Part shown: piece after piece, positions 18,792 to 28,600 of the stretch
Layout: the number at the start of each line of letters is the position of its first letter
Position numbering within the stretch: the stretch's first letter is position 1
Program-made: the position numbers and the translations under genes
Notes under the pieces: model-generated
What the model saw: the letters and a program-made list of their open reading frames with translations, nothing else
What the model was told of the DNA's origin: nothing
The model's database searches: none
NCBI GenBank assembly: GCA_024278375.1
Contig: JAJRTH010000028.1
Location: 1 to 44,348, forward strand
Length of the DNA stretch: 44,348 nucleotides
Origin: an archaeon
Lineage (GTDB): Archaea; Thermoplasmatota; Thermoplasmata; WALJ01
Direction: 5' to 3'

Positions 18792-19116
18792 TGTCTTCCT
18801 CCAGTCTCACAATATATTCATCTCCATCTTTCATCCCCGATATAGCCCACTGCAGCGTGTCCCAGCCCATATCTTCAAGAATGCCTTTGTCAATCATAGC
18901 AACAGGAAAAGGTCTCAAAGGCAGTTTTCTTTCCGCTCTGTATCGATAGAAGACATGATACACACCATCCTGCAATCGCACTACATACTCTCCTTCCTTG
19001 GCTCCAATCTCTCCATCAGTATATCTCTTCATCATATCTTCATAATGCCAGAGATAGAACATGAATATTATTGCAAGTATAAGAAAAGGTATAATGACTA
19101 GATCATTCACTTTCAA
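18781..19116 (-). CDS. Membrane-anchored hypothetical protein
   Basis: N-terminal TM VIIPFLILAIIFMFYLW. Confidence 0.6.
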   Translation of the reverse strand: MKVNDLVIIPFLILAIIFMFYLWHYEDMMKRYTDGEIGAKEGEYVVRLQDGVYHVFYRYRAERKLPLRPFPVAMIDKGILEDMGWDTLQWAISGMKDGDEYIVRLEEDNGE

Positions 19117-19855
19117 CCACCTCTTCGGGACTCTTCTTTTTTTCAGCTGCTGGAGTCCTGAGCATTCTATTGATCATCTCTTCAAATTCATCCGGCTCCA
19201 TGAGCTCTGGAGCGTTGGCTTTTTCTGCCACATTGTCGATTATCTTGAAGCGTTCAAGCAGCTTTGCAGCTATCTTGTATGAGTATGAGCTCATGAAGTT
19301 TTTTAGCAGGATGTTCTGACGCATCAGAGCTGTGAGCTGCTTCTTCAGATAGAGAAATGCCTGAGATGATGTGTAGTAGTCCAGATTTGCAAGCACGGAT
19401 TCGGGGAAATAGAGAACCTGATTCTCATCATCTACTTTATCGACAACATAGATATCTGATCCTGGGAGTTTGACCGCCCTGCCTCTTTTCTCATACTCCC
19501 TGAACCGTTCCGGGGGGAAATACCAGAGTGCGGAGTTGTCTGTGAAAGATATCGTCTTGAACTCCCCAGATGGAGCTTTTCTGGAGTCTCCTGGAAGTCT
19601 GACTTCGAGTATCCGGACATAATCATATGTAAGAAACCTGTAGAGCAGGACAGACCAGATCGGGACTATTGGAATGAAGAAGAGCAGCCACCATTCAAAT
19701 ATGCTCCACAACCCCCAGAGAAGCAGGAAAATGAGGATCGCTCCAACGATGTACTTCAGCTTATGTCTAAGAAAATCCTCATAAAACCAGTGTGTCTTTA
19801 CTTCCCTTATGATTTTTTCTCCTTCTTCGGATCTGTCCTTATGTAGCATATTCAC
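19103..19855 (-). CDS. Membrane protein (two TMs plus soluble domain)
   Basis: IVGAILIFLLLWGLWSIFEWWLLFFIPIVPIWSVLLY. Confidence 0.6.
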   Translation of the reverse strand: MNMLHKDRSEEGEKIIREVKTHWFYEDFLRHKLKYIVGAILIFLLLWGLWSIFEWWLLFFIPIVPIWSVLLYRFLTYDYVRILEVRLPGDSRKAPSGEFKTISFTDNSALWYFPPERFREYEKRGRAVKLPGSDIYVVDKVDDENQVLYFPESVLANLDYYTSSQAFLYLKKQLTALMRQNILLKNFMSSYSYKIAAKLLERFKIIDNVAEKANAPELMEPDEFEEMINRMLRTPAAEKKKSPEEVVESE

Positions 19856-20420
19856 CTCTCCTTTCGAGATAGAATTTCGTGATCAGATAGGCTATAGGAA
19901 GAGCTATGAGGGATGCTATGAATGCCCCCAGTGCTGCTTTCCATTGCACCCATGAAAACTGATCCGGTGTCACTTTGACATAATTCCCTTCCTCTCCTTC
20001 ACCGATATCTTTCCGAGACAGCTGTTTTTTGATTACCACAGTTCCGAAATCGTGGAAATCCTGTCCAACCCTAACAGTGAGTTCTCCTTGCATCTCATTA
20101 AGATATGCTGTGATGATTGTATGTGTGCTGTTAGTCTTGCCGTGTGCAATCTGAATTTCACCGAGTCGGATGTTGTATCTTGTGTTGTTCTTTGTGATGA
20201 TATGGAACTCAACATGTGTGAAGAGTATCGAAATATTATTTCCCTCTGGTGCATATAGAGATAATGCATCTGTTCTGTCCGTTTTTGACAGAACAAAAAC
20301 ATAAGAGTTTTTTTCTTCGTTGATTATCTTTGTGTTTTAAGCGTTGGCCCCTATACCCATCAGTGAAAAAATAATTATGTGTAAGACTAACAATAAAATT
20401 AAAACCCTCTTTTCGCTCAT
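19839..20420 (-). pseudogene. Secreted/membrane protein with in-frame TAA directly after the signal peptide
   Basis: MSEKRVLILLLVLHIIIFSLMGIGANA*NTKIINEEKNSYVFVLSK...VQWKAALGAFIASLIALPIAYLITKFYLERRGEYAT; stop at 20337-20339. Confidence 0.65.
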
Positions 20421-20587
20421 CTTCTACCTCCAAAAGGCAGTTTTCTGATTATGATTGCTGTTGCGATCGTCTGCAATGATGCAAGCAGTATGACGTTCAA
20501 CCACCCCTCCGGAGCTATCTGCCATTCAAGATACTGTGCGAACACAGCGAAGAGCCAAATTCCAATTCCTATCAATATCCCTATCAT
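20417..20587 (-). CDS. 56-aa two-TM protein (not in ORF track)
   Basis: MIGILIGIGIWLFAVFAQYLEWQIAPEGWLNVILLASLQTIATAIIIRKLPFGGRR; ATGA overlap with the downstream gene. Confidence 0.6.
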   Translation of the reverse strand: MIGILIGIGIWLFAVFAQYLEWQIAPEGWLNVILLASLQTIATAIIIRKLPFGGRR

Positions 20588-20596
20588 TTTTACACC

Positions 20597-21301
20597 TCAT
20601 AATAGATACAATATGATTTTGATTATCAGATAGATCGCTATGAAGATGCCGATTCCGACAATTGTAGCTGCAATGGGTTGTGCTATTCCGAATGCTCCTG
20701 AAAGTCCTTCGACCGCACCTGTGATAAGCGAAGACAGAAAATTGATTGCACCAGTCACAGCACTCATGATCCAGTTAAAAAGTGCGATTGGTATTGATAT
20801 GATTGCATCGAGCAATTTCCCGAAAAAATGTGAAAGCATGTCCCAGATTCCGGCAAGCAGTGGATCGGATGGAGAATTAACGAGCTGTAAATACACCTGA
20901 TCCTGCAGCGGTCCTTTCGTTATACTGAGATAGTGTTCTGTTCCTTCGGACACTCCGTTTTTATACACCACCTTTACCCATAGTGTTTTTGAGCCCCCGT
21001 CATAATGATATGTGTATTCATTTGTATATACTGTTGCTACTTTCGATTCTGATGCCCCGATTCCAAAAAATCCCTCTTGCTTTACCCACACTTCATAGTG
21101 ATCTACCAGAGTAGAATTCAATGCTGTCCATTTTACATATATCTTATAGTATCCTGAAAACCATCCTGTGCTAACATATCCTTCATTTGAATAATCTGTT
21201 ATGTCAAACGTGGCAGCAGATGCATGTTGCAAACCTGAAAAAAGCACAACTGTCAAAAAAAAGATGCTGATTAAGAGGGTTTTTCTCTTCATCTCAGTCA
21301 C
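20597..21301 (-). CDS. Signal peptide + ectodomain + TM protein (candidate virion surface protein)
   Basis: MKRKTLLISIFFLTVVLFSGLQHASA signal; beta-rich ectodomain; C-terminal hydrophobic segments. Confidence 0.6.
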   Translation of the reverse strand: MTEMKRKTLLISIFFLTVVLFSGLQHASAATFDITDYSNEGYVSTGWFSGYYKIYVKWTALNSTLVDHYEVWVKQEGFFGIGASESKVATVYTNEYTYHYDGGSKTLWVKVVYKNGVSEGTEHYLSITKGPLQDQVYLQLVNSPSDPLLAGIWDMLSHFFGKLLDAIISIPIALFNWIMSAVTGAINFLSSLITGAVEGLSGAFGIAQPIAATIVGIGIFIAIYLIIKIILYLL

Positions 21302-21644
21302 CTGCTGGGATCATCCTTCTGAATTTCAGGAACAGGTAGAGTATGAACAGGCTGAGACCGACAACAAAGATTGCGACAAGTGGGGCCCAGACTCCAACCG
21401 CATCATAGAGTCCTTTTCCCCAGGAGCTGAATACGTCTCCTATCGCCTTGAATGGTGCAAGTATGAAGTCAAGCAGTGCTTTGAAGAAATCTATGATTGG
21501 CTTCAGAATGTCATCGACTGTGAAATTTGCCGTATATCTCATCCCTTCTCTGACTGTTAAGGCGTGTGCCGTTCTTGCTGTCAAGCTCATGAACGCTGCA
21601 ATCACCGAAAAAAGTGGAAGGAAGTGGATTGCTCTGTATTTCAC
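21294..21644 (-). CDS. Signal-peptide/TM protein
   Basis: Two hydrophobic segments flanking an amphipathic region. Confidence 0.6.
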   Translation of the reverse strand: MKYRAIHFLPLFSVIAAFMSLTARTAHALTVREGMRYTANFTVDDILKPIIDFFKALLDFILAPFKAIGDVFSSWGKGLYDAVGVWAPLVAIFVVGLSLFILYLFLKFRRMIPAGD

Positions 21645-21653
21645 TGTACCACC

Positions 21654-21950
21654 TCACACTATCGGCTCATGGTTCGCTGTGAAGAGGCTGTTCAGGATCC
21701 ATACGGCCATGACAAAGAGTAGCCCGAAGACGAAGAGTGTCATGCCGAATCCTGGGCTGTTTCCGGAAAGCACTGTGTTTATCGCTTCGAGGACTTCCGA
21801 CCAGCCAGACATTATTGTTCCAGTCACTCCTGTCACTCCAGCTACAGCAAGGCCGATCTTGTTGCTTGTCTCCGCGAGGCTGAACCCGGAGAACCACATG
21901 AATCCGAGAGATGCGAAGAAGAGAAATAGCAGCAGAATCGCTATCCACAT
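21654..21950 (-). CDS. Small two-to-three-TM protein (candidate membrane structural protein)
   Basis: MWIAILLLFLFFASLGFMW...GMTLFVFGLLFVMAVWILNSLF; SD GGAGGTGAT upstream. Confidence 0.6.
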   Translation of the reverse strand: MWIAILLLFLFFASLGFMWFSGFSLAETSNKIGLAVAGVTGVTGTIMSGWSEVLEAINTVLSGNSPGFGMTLFVFGLLFVMAVWILNSLFTANHEPIV

Positions 21951-21957
21951 TATGTTA

Positions 21958-22911
21958 TCACCTCCTTCTCCTCTTCCGTTTGGAGCTCCTCTTTGAGCTC
22001 TTGCCTTTCTTCCTGCTCTTCTTCCTCTTTGATGCTGCCCTTCTTGCTGCTCTGGATCTCTTCATTTTTGTTATGAATGGGAAGACATCTCTGCTCAGTG
22101 GATTGAAGAACGGTGTGGATGCAAAGCCTATCAGGAAAAGAGCTGCTCCCCAGCCGAGCATGAGGTTGTCAACGGTATAGATGGTTGCCACATTGCCTTT
22201 CTTTTTTAGAAACTGCCAGTTCAGTATTACAACATCGCCAGGGCTGAGTTCTTCCGTCTCGTTGTATGATAATATAACGAGTGTGAAGTGCCCGTCGGGA
22301 TGTGTGTTTTCAAGTGACAAGAGCTTTGCAATGTCAATGTCTGCTGTATATGTATAGTTTGATGTAGAATTTAGTTCTGTTTGATCTATTACTATGTCTG
22401 CGGATACACTAGTTGATTGATACTTGAGTATGAAAAACACTGGTTTTCCGGCATCCAAATATAATTTCATTCTGTTCGCACCTGCACTTATGAGGTTAAA
22501 TGCTGTTGTGTTCAGCGCAAGAAGTAATCGATCCTGGTATGTTGCTGAGTTTGTTGTGTCTGAAGCAGATAATACGATTCTGTAATTGTTATCGCTGAAT
22601 AGTGATTTGTCATAAAGATCCTGTATTTCATTTAATCTTACATCTGTCGAGTTCATGTGCACATATACACAACCGGAACTTGCAAGCGTTCCTGCGGGCA
22701 GGTCATTTAGGGCACCAGTTATCTGTCTAGTTTCATTGTTGTATTCGATATAGGTTTCATATTCGTTTGAAATCGAATCGTTCCATGCATCGACAATGGC
22801 AAGCGAGGCAGGCATGGCAATGAGCACGACTATCACTGCAATTATCGAGAACAGAATTCCTCTCGATGCTTTCTTTTTCGCATATTCTTTTATATTTCTG
22901 TATCTGCCTAT
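21958..22911 (-). CDS. Membrane/ectodomain protein with highly basic C-terminal tail; no canonical start at the expected position
   Basis: Frame extends upstream of the 22836 GTG as IGRYRNIKEYAKKKASRGILFSIIAVIVV; SD AGGAGGTGAT at 22915-22924 precedes ATA. Confidence 0.55.
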   Translation of the reverse strand: MGRYRNIKEYAKKKASRGILFSIIAVIVVLIAMPASLAIVDAWNDSISNEYETYIEYNNETRQITGALNDLPAGTLASSGCVYVHMNSTDVRLNEIQDLYDKSLFSDNNYRIVLSASDTTNSATYQDRLLLALNTTAFNLISAGANRMKLYLDAGKPVFFILKYQSTSVSADIVIDQTELNSTSNYTYTADIDIAKLLSLENTHPDGHFTLVILSYNETEELSPGDVVILNWQFLKKKGNVATIYTVDNLMLGWGAALFLIGFASTPFFNPLSRDVFPFITKMKRSRAARRAASKRKKSRKKGKSSKRSSKRKRRRR

Positions 22912-22921
22912 ATTATCACCT

Positions 22922-22936
22922 CCTAACTTGGTTAGG
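22922..22936. promoter_or_regulatory. Palindrome CCTAAC-TTG-GTTAGG at late-operon promoter/leader
   Basis: Perfect 6-3-6; TATA-like TTTATAAG upstream (minus strand). Confidence 0.45.
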
Positions 22937-23020
22937 CATTCCTAAAATAGTTAAGTTACTTATAAACATTTCGTATAAACTATAAAAACTTTAAAAACTA
23001 TAAAGTTTATTTTGAGTTAT

Positions 23021-23719
23021 TCATGCAATCTCAGAAATCTCTTGTGGATTGCCCCCTGTCTCAATGATAATAGGAAGGTCCTGCCATGTCTTCTTTGGTT
23101 TCACTTTCTTTTCGATCTCCTTTTTGCCCCATGTCTCCCATTCGGGAGTTCCTTTTAAATCCGTTCTGAACTCTTTAATCCTGACAAGTTCTGGTTTCCC
23201 GTACTCCATTCCATCTAACCGGAACACACCAGACAAATACCAGAACTGGCCCCTTTGATGCCAGAGTATGAAATTTTTCGCTTCGAGATGGTCTATATAG
23301 TTTCGGATCGTGTGGCGATCCACAACCTGCAAAATCTGCCTTATTGCTCTCTTTAGTGTTTGCTCATTGATCTTATATCTCAAGATCGGTTTTCCTGTTT
23401 CTATATCTTCAAAAATATCAACAGTCCAGAAGTTAGGCAAGAAACTCCGTAAATCGTCCAATAACTCCATTATAAGTTTGTTTAATTTTTCTTCTTGTTT
23501 GAAAACCTTTTTTCTCACCCCACCCCCCCACTCTTTTCTAGAGCGTGCCTGTAAGACATTGATCCGATAGTAATCGAGAGCGTCTGAAATGGCCTTACCG
23601 AGACCTGGTTTTGTTGAGCCTGTAACACGTTCAAGCTCATTTTTAAATAACTCCCATGACGATTCCCTCACATTCTTAACATGTATATTTATTTCACCTT
23701 TCGTAGAAACCACCTCCAA
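23021..23719 (-). CDS. Putative DNA-binding/replication-related protein (winged-helix-like)
   Basis: TLKRAIRQILQVVDRHTIRNYIDHLEAKNFILWHQRGQFWYL. Confidence 0.45.
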   Translation of the reverse strand: MEVVSTKGEINIHVKNVRESSWELFKNELERVTGSTKPGLGKAISDALDYYRINVLQARSRKEWGGGVRKKVFKQEEKLNKLIMELLDDLRSFLPNFWTVDIFEDIETGKPILRYKINEQTLKRAIRQILQVVDRHTIRNYIDHLEAKNFILWHQRGQFWYLSGVFRLDGMEYGKPELVRIKEFRTDLKGTPEWETWGKKEIEKKVKPKKTWQDLPIIIETGGNPQEISEIA

Positions 23720-23735
23720 AAAAATATAATTTAGC

Positions 23736-23826
23736 AGTATAGTATAGTGTAGTATAGTATAAAGTATAGTATAGAATAATAGTATAGTGGTAGAAAGTAG
23801 AACTAAAGTAGAACCAAAGTAGAACT
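23736..23826. repeat. AT-rich TATAGTA repeat block followed by three tandem 11-bp iterons AAAGTAGAAC(T/C)
   Basis: Iterons at 23794-23804, 23805-23815, 23816-23826; AGTATAGTAT-type repeats at 23736-23788. Confidence 0.7.
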
Positions 23827-24089
23827 TTTATTTTTCCTTCCACCAAGCCATAGAAATCAAAATTATTTTTTTCTTTTTTAGAAGTTTGTTTTTCTTTGAT
23901 TTTTTCTGTTTTAGACATTCTGACACATTGGATAAAAAACGGTTTGAGCGTATAATCTTTTGAAGCAGTGGGTGGGGGGTTAATATTCATAGATCATTCC
24001 ACCTTTGTTTTTTCACATGTCTGCCTGAATCCCTTTAATATAGAGTTCGGCGAAATGAAGAGTACAGCCAGTGCTGCTTTTTGTTTGTA

Positions 24090-24106
24090 AATCCCAGCGT
24101 CCCCAT
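24090..24106 (+). repeat. att direct repeat, distal side
   Basis: AATCCCAGCGTCCCCAT, identical to 12390-12406. Confidence 0.9.
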
Positions 24107-24170
24107 AATTATTTTAATATAAGAATGCTTTCGGACACCTATTTATTTATAATCTGCCCTTTTCTCCGCT

Positions 24171-25622
24171 GTGAAGAAGTTCAGGCTTGACTTCCGGCTC
24201 ATTCTTATATGCATCATCGGCATCGGGCTGGGCATAAGAATAGCGACGATATGGATGATGGAGGCGAGCAGCGATGCCTATGTCTATTTCTACATGGGAA
24301 AGAGCTTTCTCCAGAACGGCGAGTTCGTAATGCAGTACGGGGATTATTCGGGCTACAATACTGTGTACAGCCACCATTTCCCTCCGCTTTATCCCATGTA
24401 TCTCTCCGGCTTCATAGCGCTCTTCGGATACAATGTATTCACCATGAAGCTAGCTGGCGTCATATCCGGTCTTCTTCCGATAATTGCCGGATACTGGGCC
24501 ACAAAGGACCTGTATGGGAAAGACAAGGCGCTCTGCATGGCAGCGTTGCTTTCGGTAGAGCCGGCAAGTGCGGCAATGGGCGGGATAGCTTTCTCCGAGA
24601 ATCTCGTGAATTTCTTCTTTATACTCACTATCTGGGCCATACTCAAATCCCTTAAAGAGGAAAGATACATCCTGTGGGCGGGGCTCTTCGCAGGGCTGGG
24701 ATATCTGACAAAGAGCAGTATGGGTTGGTTCTTCATAATCGCGGGCATTGTCGGATTCGCCTGGAGATTTTATTATGTCAGATGGAGGGTGTTCAAAGAC
24801 AAATATTATATTGCCGCCATAGCGATATTTCTGGGAATATTCTCCATATGGGCCGTAAGAAACCTCGTCAGGTTCTGGGACGGCAGCTTTTACGGTCTTT
24901 TCACCCAGTGGCAGACGAGCGCATACACCGCAAAGGCAATAGATCGGGCCTTCAAGCAGCCGATGGACCTTCTCTACATACTTGCAGTGAGAATTCCGTT
25001 TTTCGCCTTCTTTTTCCTTATAAGCGCCATGTTCTGGCTCAAAGAGATAAAGAACACCAGGAAGCTGGAGGAAGAGAACAGCGCTCTACTGCTGGCCGTT
25101 GTTCTGGTCTATCTGCTCTCCTGGCTGCTGTCCTCCATATTCTGGGTCCTGGAAAGACACACCCTTTTCTGGCCTCTTCATGTCAGATACATAATCCCAT
25201 CCATCGTTCCGCTCTTCTGGCTTGTTTTCAAACAGCACGAGTTCGATTCGAAAAAGTTCAGAATAAAACTGAGCGCTACATTGTCCGTTGCGATTGTTCT
25301 GATGCTGATACTGTGCACACCCTTGATATATACCCAGGAAAAGGCCGAAGTGAGTGCTCTCGAGGACCTTAGAGATATGGTCTCTCCGGGAGATACCATC
25401 TATATAAGGGGCATACATGCATATGAGGTCTATCTGTATCTCTATGACAAGGGCGTGGATATCGTGATTAGCCCCCACCACAATGAGACTTTCATACTGA
25501 CAGCGTATCTGAACGAGAACTTCACCGTTCGGGGATATCATCTTGTTAAGGCCTACAGAGCTACCCGAGACCCGCTTATGACCTCCTGGAGCTGTGCCAT
25601 ATGGGAAAGGGACTATTCATAG
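24171..25622 (+). CDS. Polytopic glycosyltransferase (ArnT/PMT-like, GT-C fold)
   Basis: Multiple TMs; GIRIATIWMMEASSDAYVYFYMGKSF, HFPPLYPMYLSGF motifs. Confidence 0.7.
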   Translation: MKKFRLDFRLILICIIGIGLGIRIATIWMMEASSDAYVYFYMGKSFLQNGEFVMQYGDYSGYNTVYSHHFPPLYPMYLSGFIALFGYNVFTMKLAGVISGLLPIIAGYWATKDLYGKDKALCMAALLSVEPASAAMGGIAFSENLVNFFFILTIWAILKSLKEERYILWAGLFAGLGYLTKSSMGWFFIIAGIVGFAWRFYYVRWRVFKDKYYIAAIAIFLGIFSIWAVRNLVRFWDGSFYGLFTQWQTSAYTAKAIDRAFKQPMDLLYILAVRIPFFAFFFLISAMFWLKEIKNTRKLEEENSALLLAVVLVYLLSWLLSSIFWVLERHTLFWPLHVRYIIPSIVPLFWLVFKQHEFDSKKFRIKLSATLSVAIVLMLILCTPLIYTQEKAEVSALEDLRDMVSPGDTIYIRGIHAYEVYLYLYDKGVDIVISPHHNETFILTAYLNENFTVRGYHLVKAYRATRDPLMTSWSCAIWERDYS

Positions 25623-28600
25623 AAGTTCGCTTAACTGTTTCTGGAGCTCTTCGACGAATTTCTTCTTTTCCTCGAGCTCCTTTTCCTTCTTTTCCAGTTC
25701 TTTCATCCTCTTTTCGAGCTCTTTTGTCCTCTTTTCCACATCCTTTTCCCTTTTTTCGATGTCTTTCATTATCTTCTCCATGTCCTTCTCTTTGTTCGCC
25801 AGCTCCTTCTCACGCTCCCTTATCTCCTTTTCTCTGACCTTGAGCTTCTCATTGATCTCTTTTTCCACCGATTCCTTGAGCTTCATGGCTTCCTTCGAAT
25901 CCTTTTCTATCTGCTTCCACACCGCGGCTATATCCTCCCTTTCCCTGGAAAGCCTGTCCCTCTCCTCCATAAGCTCTTCCTCCCAGGTTTTCAGGACCCT
26001 TTCCTTGTTCTCAAGGTTCTCCTCCCTTTTGCTTAACTCGGTCTCCAGCCTCTCCAGCCTCTCTTTGAGAGGTTTCAGCTCCTTCTCGAGGGCTTTCCTT
26101 TCCTCCTCTATCTTCCTTCTTTCCTCGGATATCTTTTCAAGGACCTCCTCGTTCTTTCTCCTCTCGGCGCTCTTCGCATACTTCATGAGGGCTATCGCAC
26201 CTTCTTTTATCTGCTGAAGGTCCTTCTCCTTTCTTTCTATGAGTTCCATCTCCCTTTTGAGTGCCTCCTCCCTTTCCCTGATTTCCATCTCTTTCTCCAT
26301 GAGCATCCTTCTCATATCCCCGAGCTCTTTCCTCTCATTCTCCAGTTTCTCCATGAGTTCGGGCATCTCCTCTCTCATCTTGTCCAGCTTTTCCATCTCC
26401 TTCTCGATCTCTCTCTTTTTCTGCTCTATCTCTACTTCCCTCTCTGATATCTCCTTCTCCCATTCCTCGAGCTCCTTTTCCTTGTTCATTATGGCTCTGC
26501 TCTGGGTCTCTAGAGATTCTATTTTCAGCGCGATCTCTTCCGCACCTTTGTTCAGTTCCTCCTCCTTTATTTCAATTGCCTGCATCCTTTCGGTAAGATC
26601 GTTTCTCATGGCATCGATATCGTCTTCCATGCCCTTTATTCTCTCCTCTCTTTCTCTAAGCTTCTTCTCCTTTTCCTCGAGTTCGGCGGCCAGTCTTTCA
26701 AGCTTCTTTCCTTCCCTGGTCACCTTCTTCCACATCTCGTTGATCTCGCGCTTTTCCTCCGCTATCGCTCTCTTTTCCTCTGTCAGTGCCTTCTCCCTCT
26801 GAAGGAGCCTTTCTTCCTTCTTTTTAAGGTTGCTTTCCCTTCTGGCGATGTCCTTCTCGGCCTTTGCGACCTCCTTTTCCCTGAGAAGGAGTTCTCTCTC
26901 CCTTCTTTCAGCATCCCTTATGACCTCTCTCGCCCTTTCTTCCTCCTCTTTCAGGGCATTCTCCCTTAGTTCCACCTCCTCGATTCTGAGCCTCAATTCT
27001 TCCTGTGTGGCCTCTATCTCACCCTCTCTTTTCTTAATCTCTCTGAGGGATTCGTTCAGTTCCTTTTCTTTCTCCTCTATCTCCGCCTCTTTCTCCGAGA
27101 GTTTCAGCTCGGTCTCCTCGATCTTTTCCTTTTCTTCCGCTATCCGTTCCAATTCTCTCTTTCTTTCGTGTTCAAAGGCATCCCTTTCGGCGTTGAATTC
27201 CATCCTATCCCGTTCGAAGGCCTCCCTCTCTTCTTTCAGTGCTTTCCTCTCCTCCCTGAGCTTTTCCTTCTCTTCCTTCAGGGATTTCTCCCTCTCTACA
27301 AGTTTCTCTTCTTTTCTGGCTATCTTTGCATCTCTCTCCTCGAGGTCTCTTTCCCTCTTCTCCATGGAAAGCGAACGTTCGTCAAGGTCCTTCTCCCTCT
27401 CAGAAAGCTCTTCTTCCCTCTTTTTCAGCCTTTCTTCGAGGTCCAGAAGGTCCTTCTCCCTCTCAGAAAGCTTTTTCTCCCTGAGATTCAGCTCCATCTC
27501 CGTTTTCTCGAGCTTTTTCCGGGCCCTCTCCAGCTCCTCGCTTCCGGCCTCGAGCTTTTTCTCCCTTTCTTCCAGGGATTTTCTGGCTTCCTCGAGCTCT
27601 TTTTCCCTTCTTTCGATCTCGCTCTTCAGTTCCTTCTCCCTGTTTTCGATGTCCGCAATGAGCTTTTTCTCCCTTTCTTCCAGGGCTTTCTTCGCCTCTT
27701 CCAGCTCTTTCTCCCTATTTTCAATGTCCCCAAGCATTTTTTTCTCACGAGCTTCAAGTTCCTTCTCTTTCCTATTAATCTCCTCCTCTCTTATTGCAAC
27801 TTTGTCCTCTCTCTTTTTCAGTTCCTCTTTAAGTGCATCGAGTTTTTTCTGCTCTTCCTCCATCTCCTTCGTTCTTCTGGTTTTTTCTTCCTCAAAAGCC
27901 TTCATTTCCTCGTCCAGAGCCTTCCGGTCCTTCCGAATGGCCTCCATCTCCCTGTCTTTGAGTTCTTTTATGGCCTTTTCCTGGTCCTTTTTCAGCCTCT
28001 CTCTTTCCTTTTCAAGCTCGTTTTTAACATCCTCTCTCTCTTTCTCTATGGCTTTTCTTTCCTTCTCAAGGTCCTTTCTCTCCTTTTCTATCTCTTTCTT
28101 AAGTTTTGCAATATCTTTTTCCTTCTCCTCTAGCTTTTTCAGCTTTTCTTCCGCCTCCAGCCTTGCCTTCTTTTCTCTCTCCTCGATGGCCTTTCTTTCC
28201 TCTCCCATCTTTTTTTCGATGTTTTTCAGTTCTTTCTCTTTGTTCTCGAGTTCCTTTATCCTGTTCTCAATACCCTCCTCTTTTCCCTCGATCTCTTTCC
28301 TCAGCGCTTCGATTTCCTTTCTGGCCTCGTTCAGCTCCTTCTCTTTCCTGCTTATATCCTCCTTTTCTCCGGCAAGTTTTTCGAGCTCTTTCTTCTCCTC
28401 CAGTTCTTTCTTCATAAGTTCCGACTCTTTTTTAAGACTCTCGTTCTCCTTTGTCATCTCACCAAGCTTTCTTTCGAGTTCGCCGATTTTCGCCTCCAGA
28501 GCCCTCACCCTTTCCTCAGAGGCCTTTTGCACCTCTTTTATGATGTTCTCTATGCCCTCGACGCTTATCTCCTCTCCCTTCTCCTCCTTCTCTTCCCTTT

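Larger units (their letters stand above)
12390..24106. mobile_element. Integrated virus-like element (provirus/plasmid) in tRNA-Trp
   Basis: 17-bp direct repeat AATCCCAGCGTCCCCAT at 12390-12406 (tRNA 3' end) and 24090-24106; intact tyrosine integrase beside the tRNA; compact operons of small genes; morphogenesis-like ATPase and membrane proteins. Confidence 0.9.

Noticed and set aside
23736-23826. CRISPR array
   Set aside because: Units are 5-11 bp, directly tandem and without spacers; no cas genes in the window.
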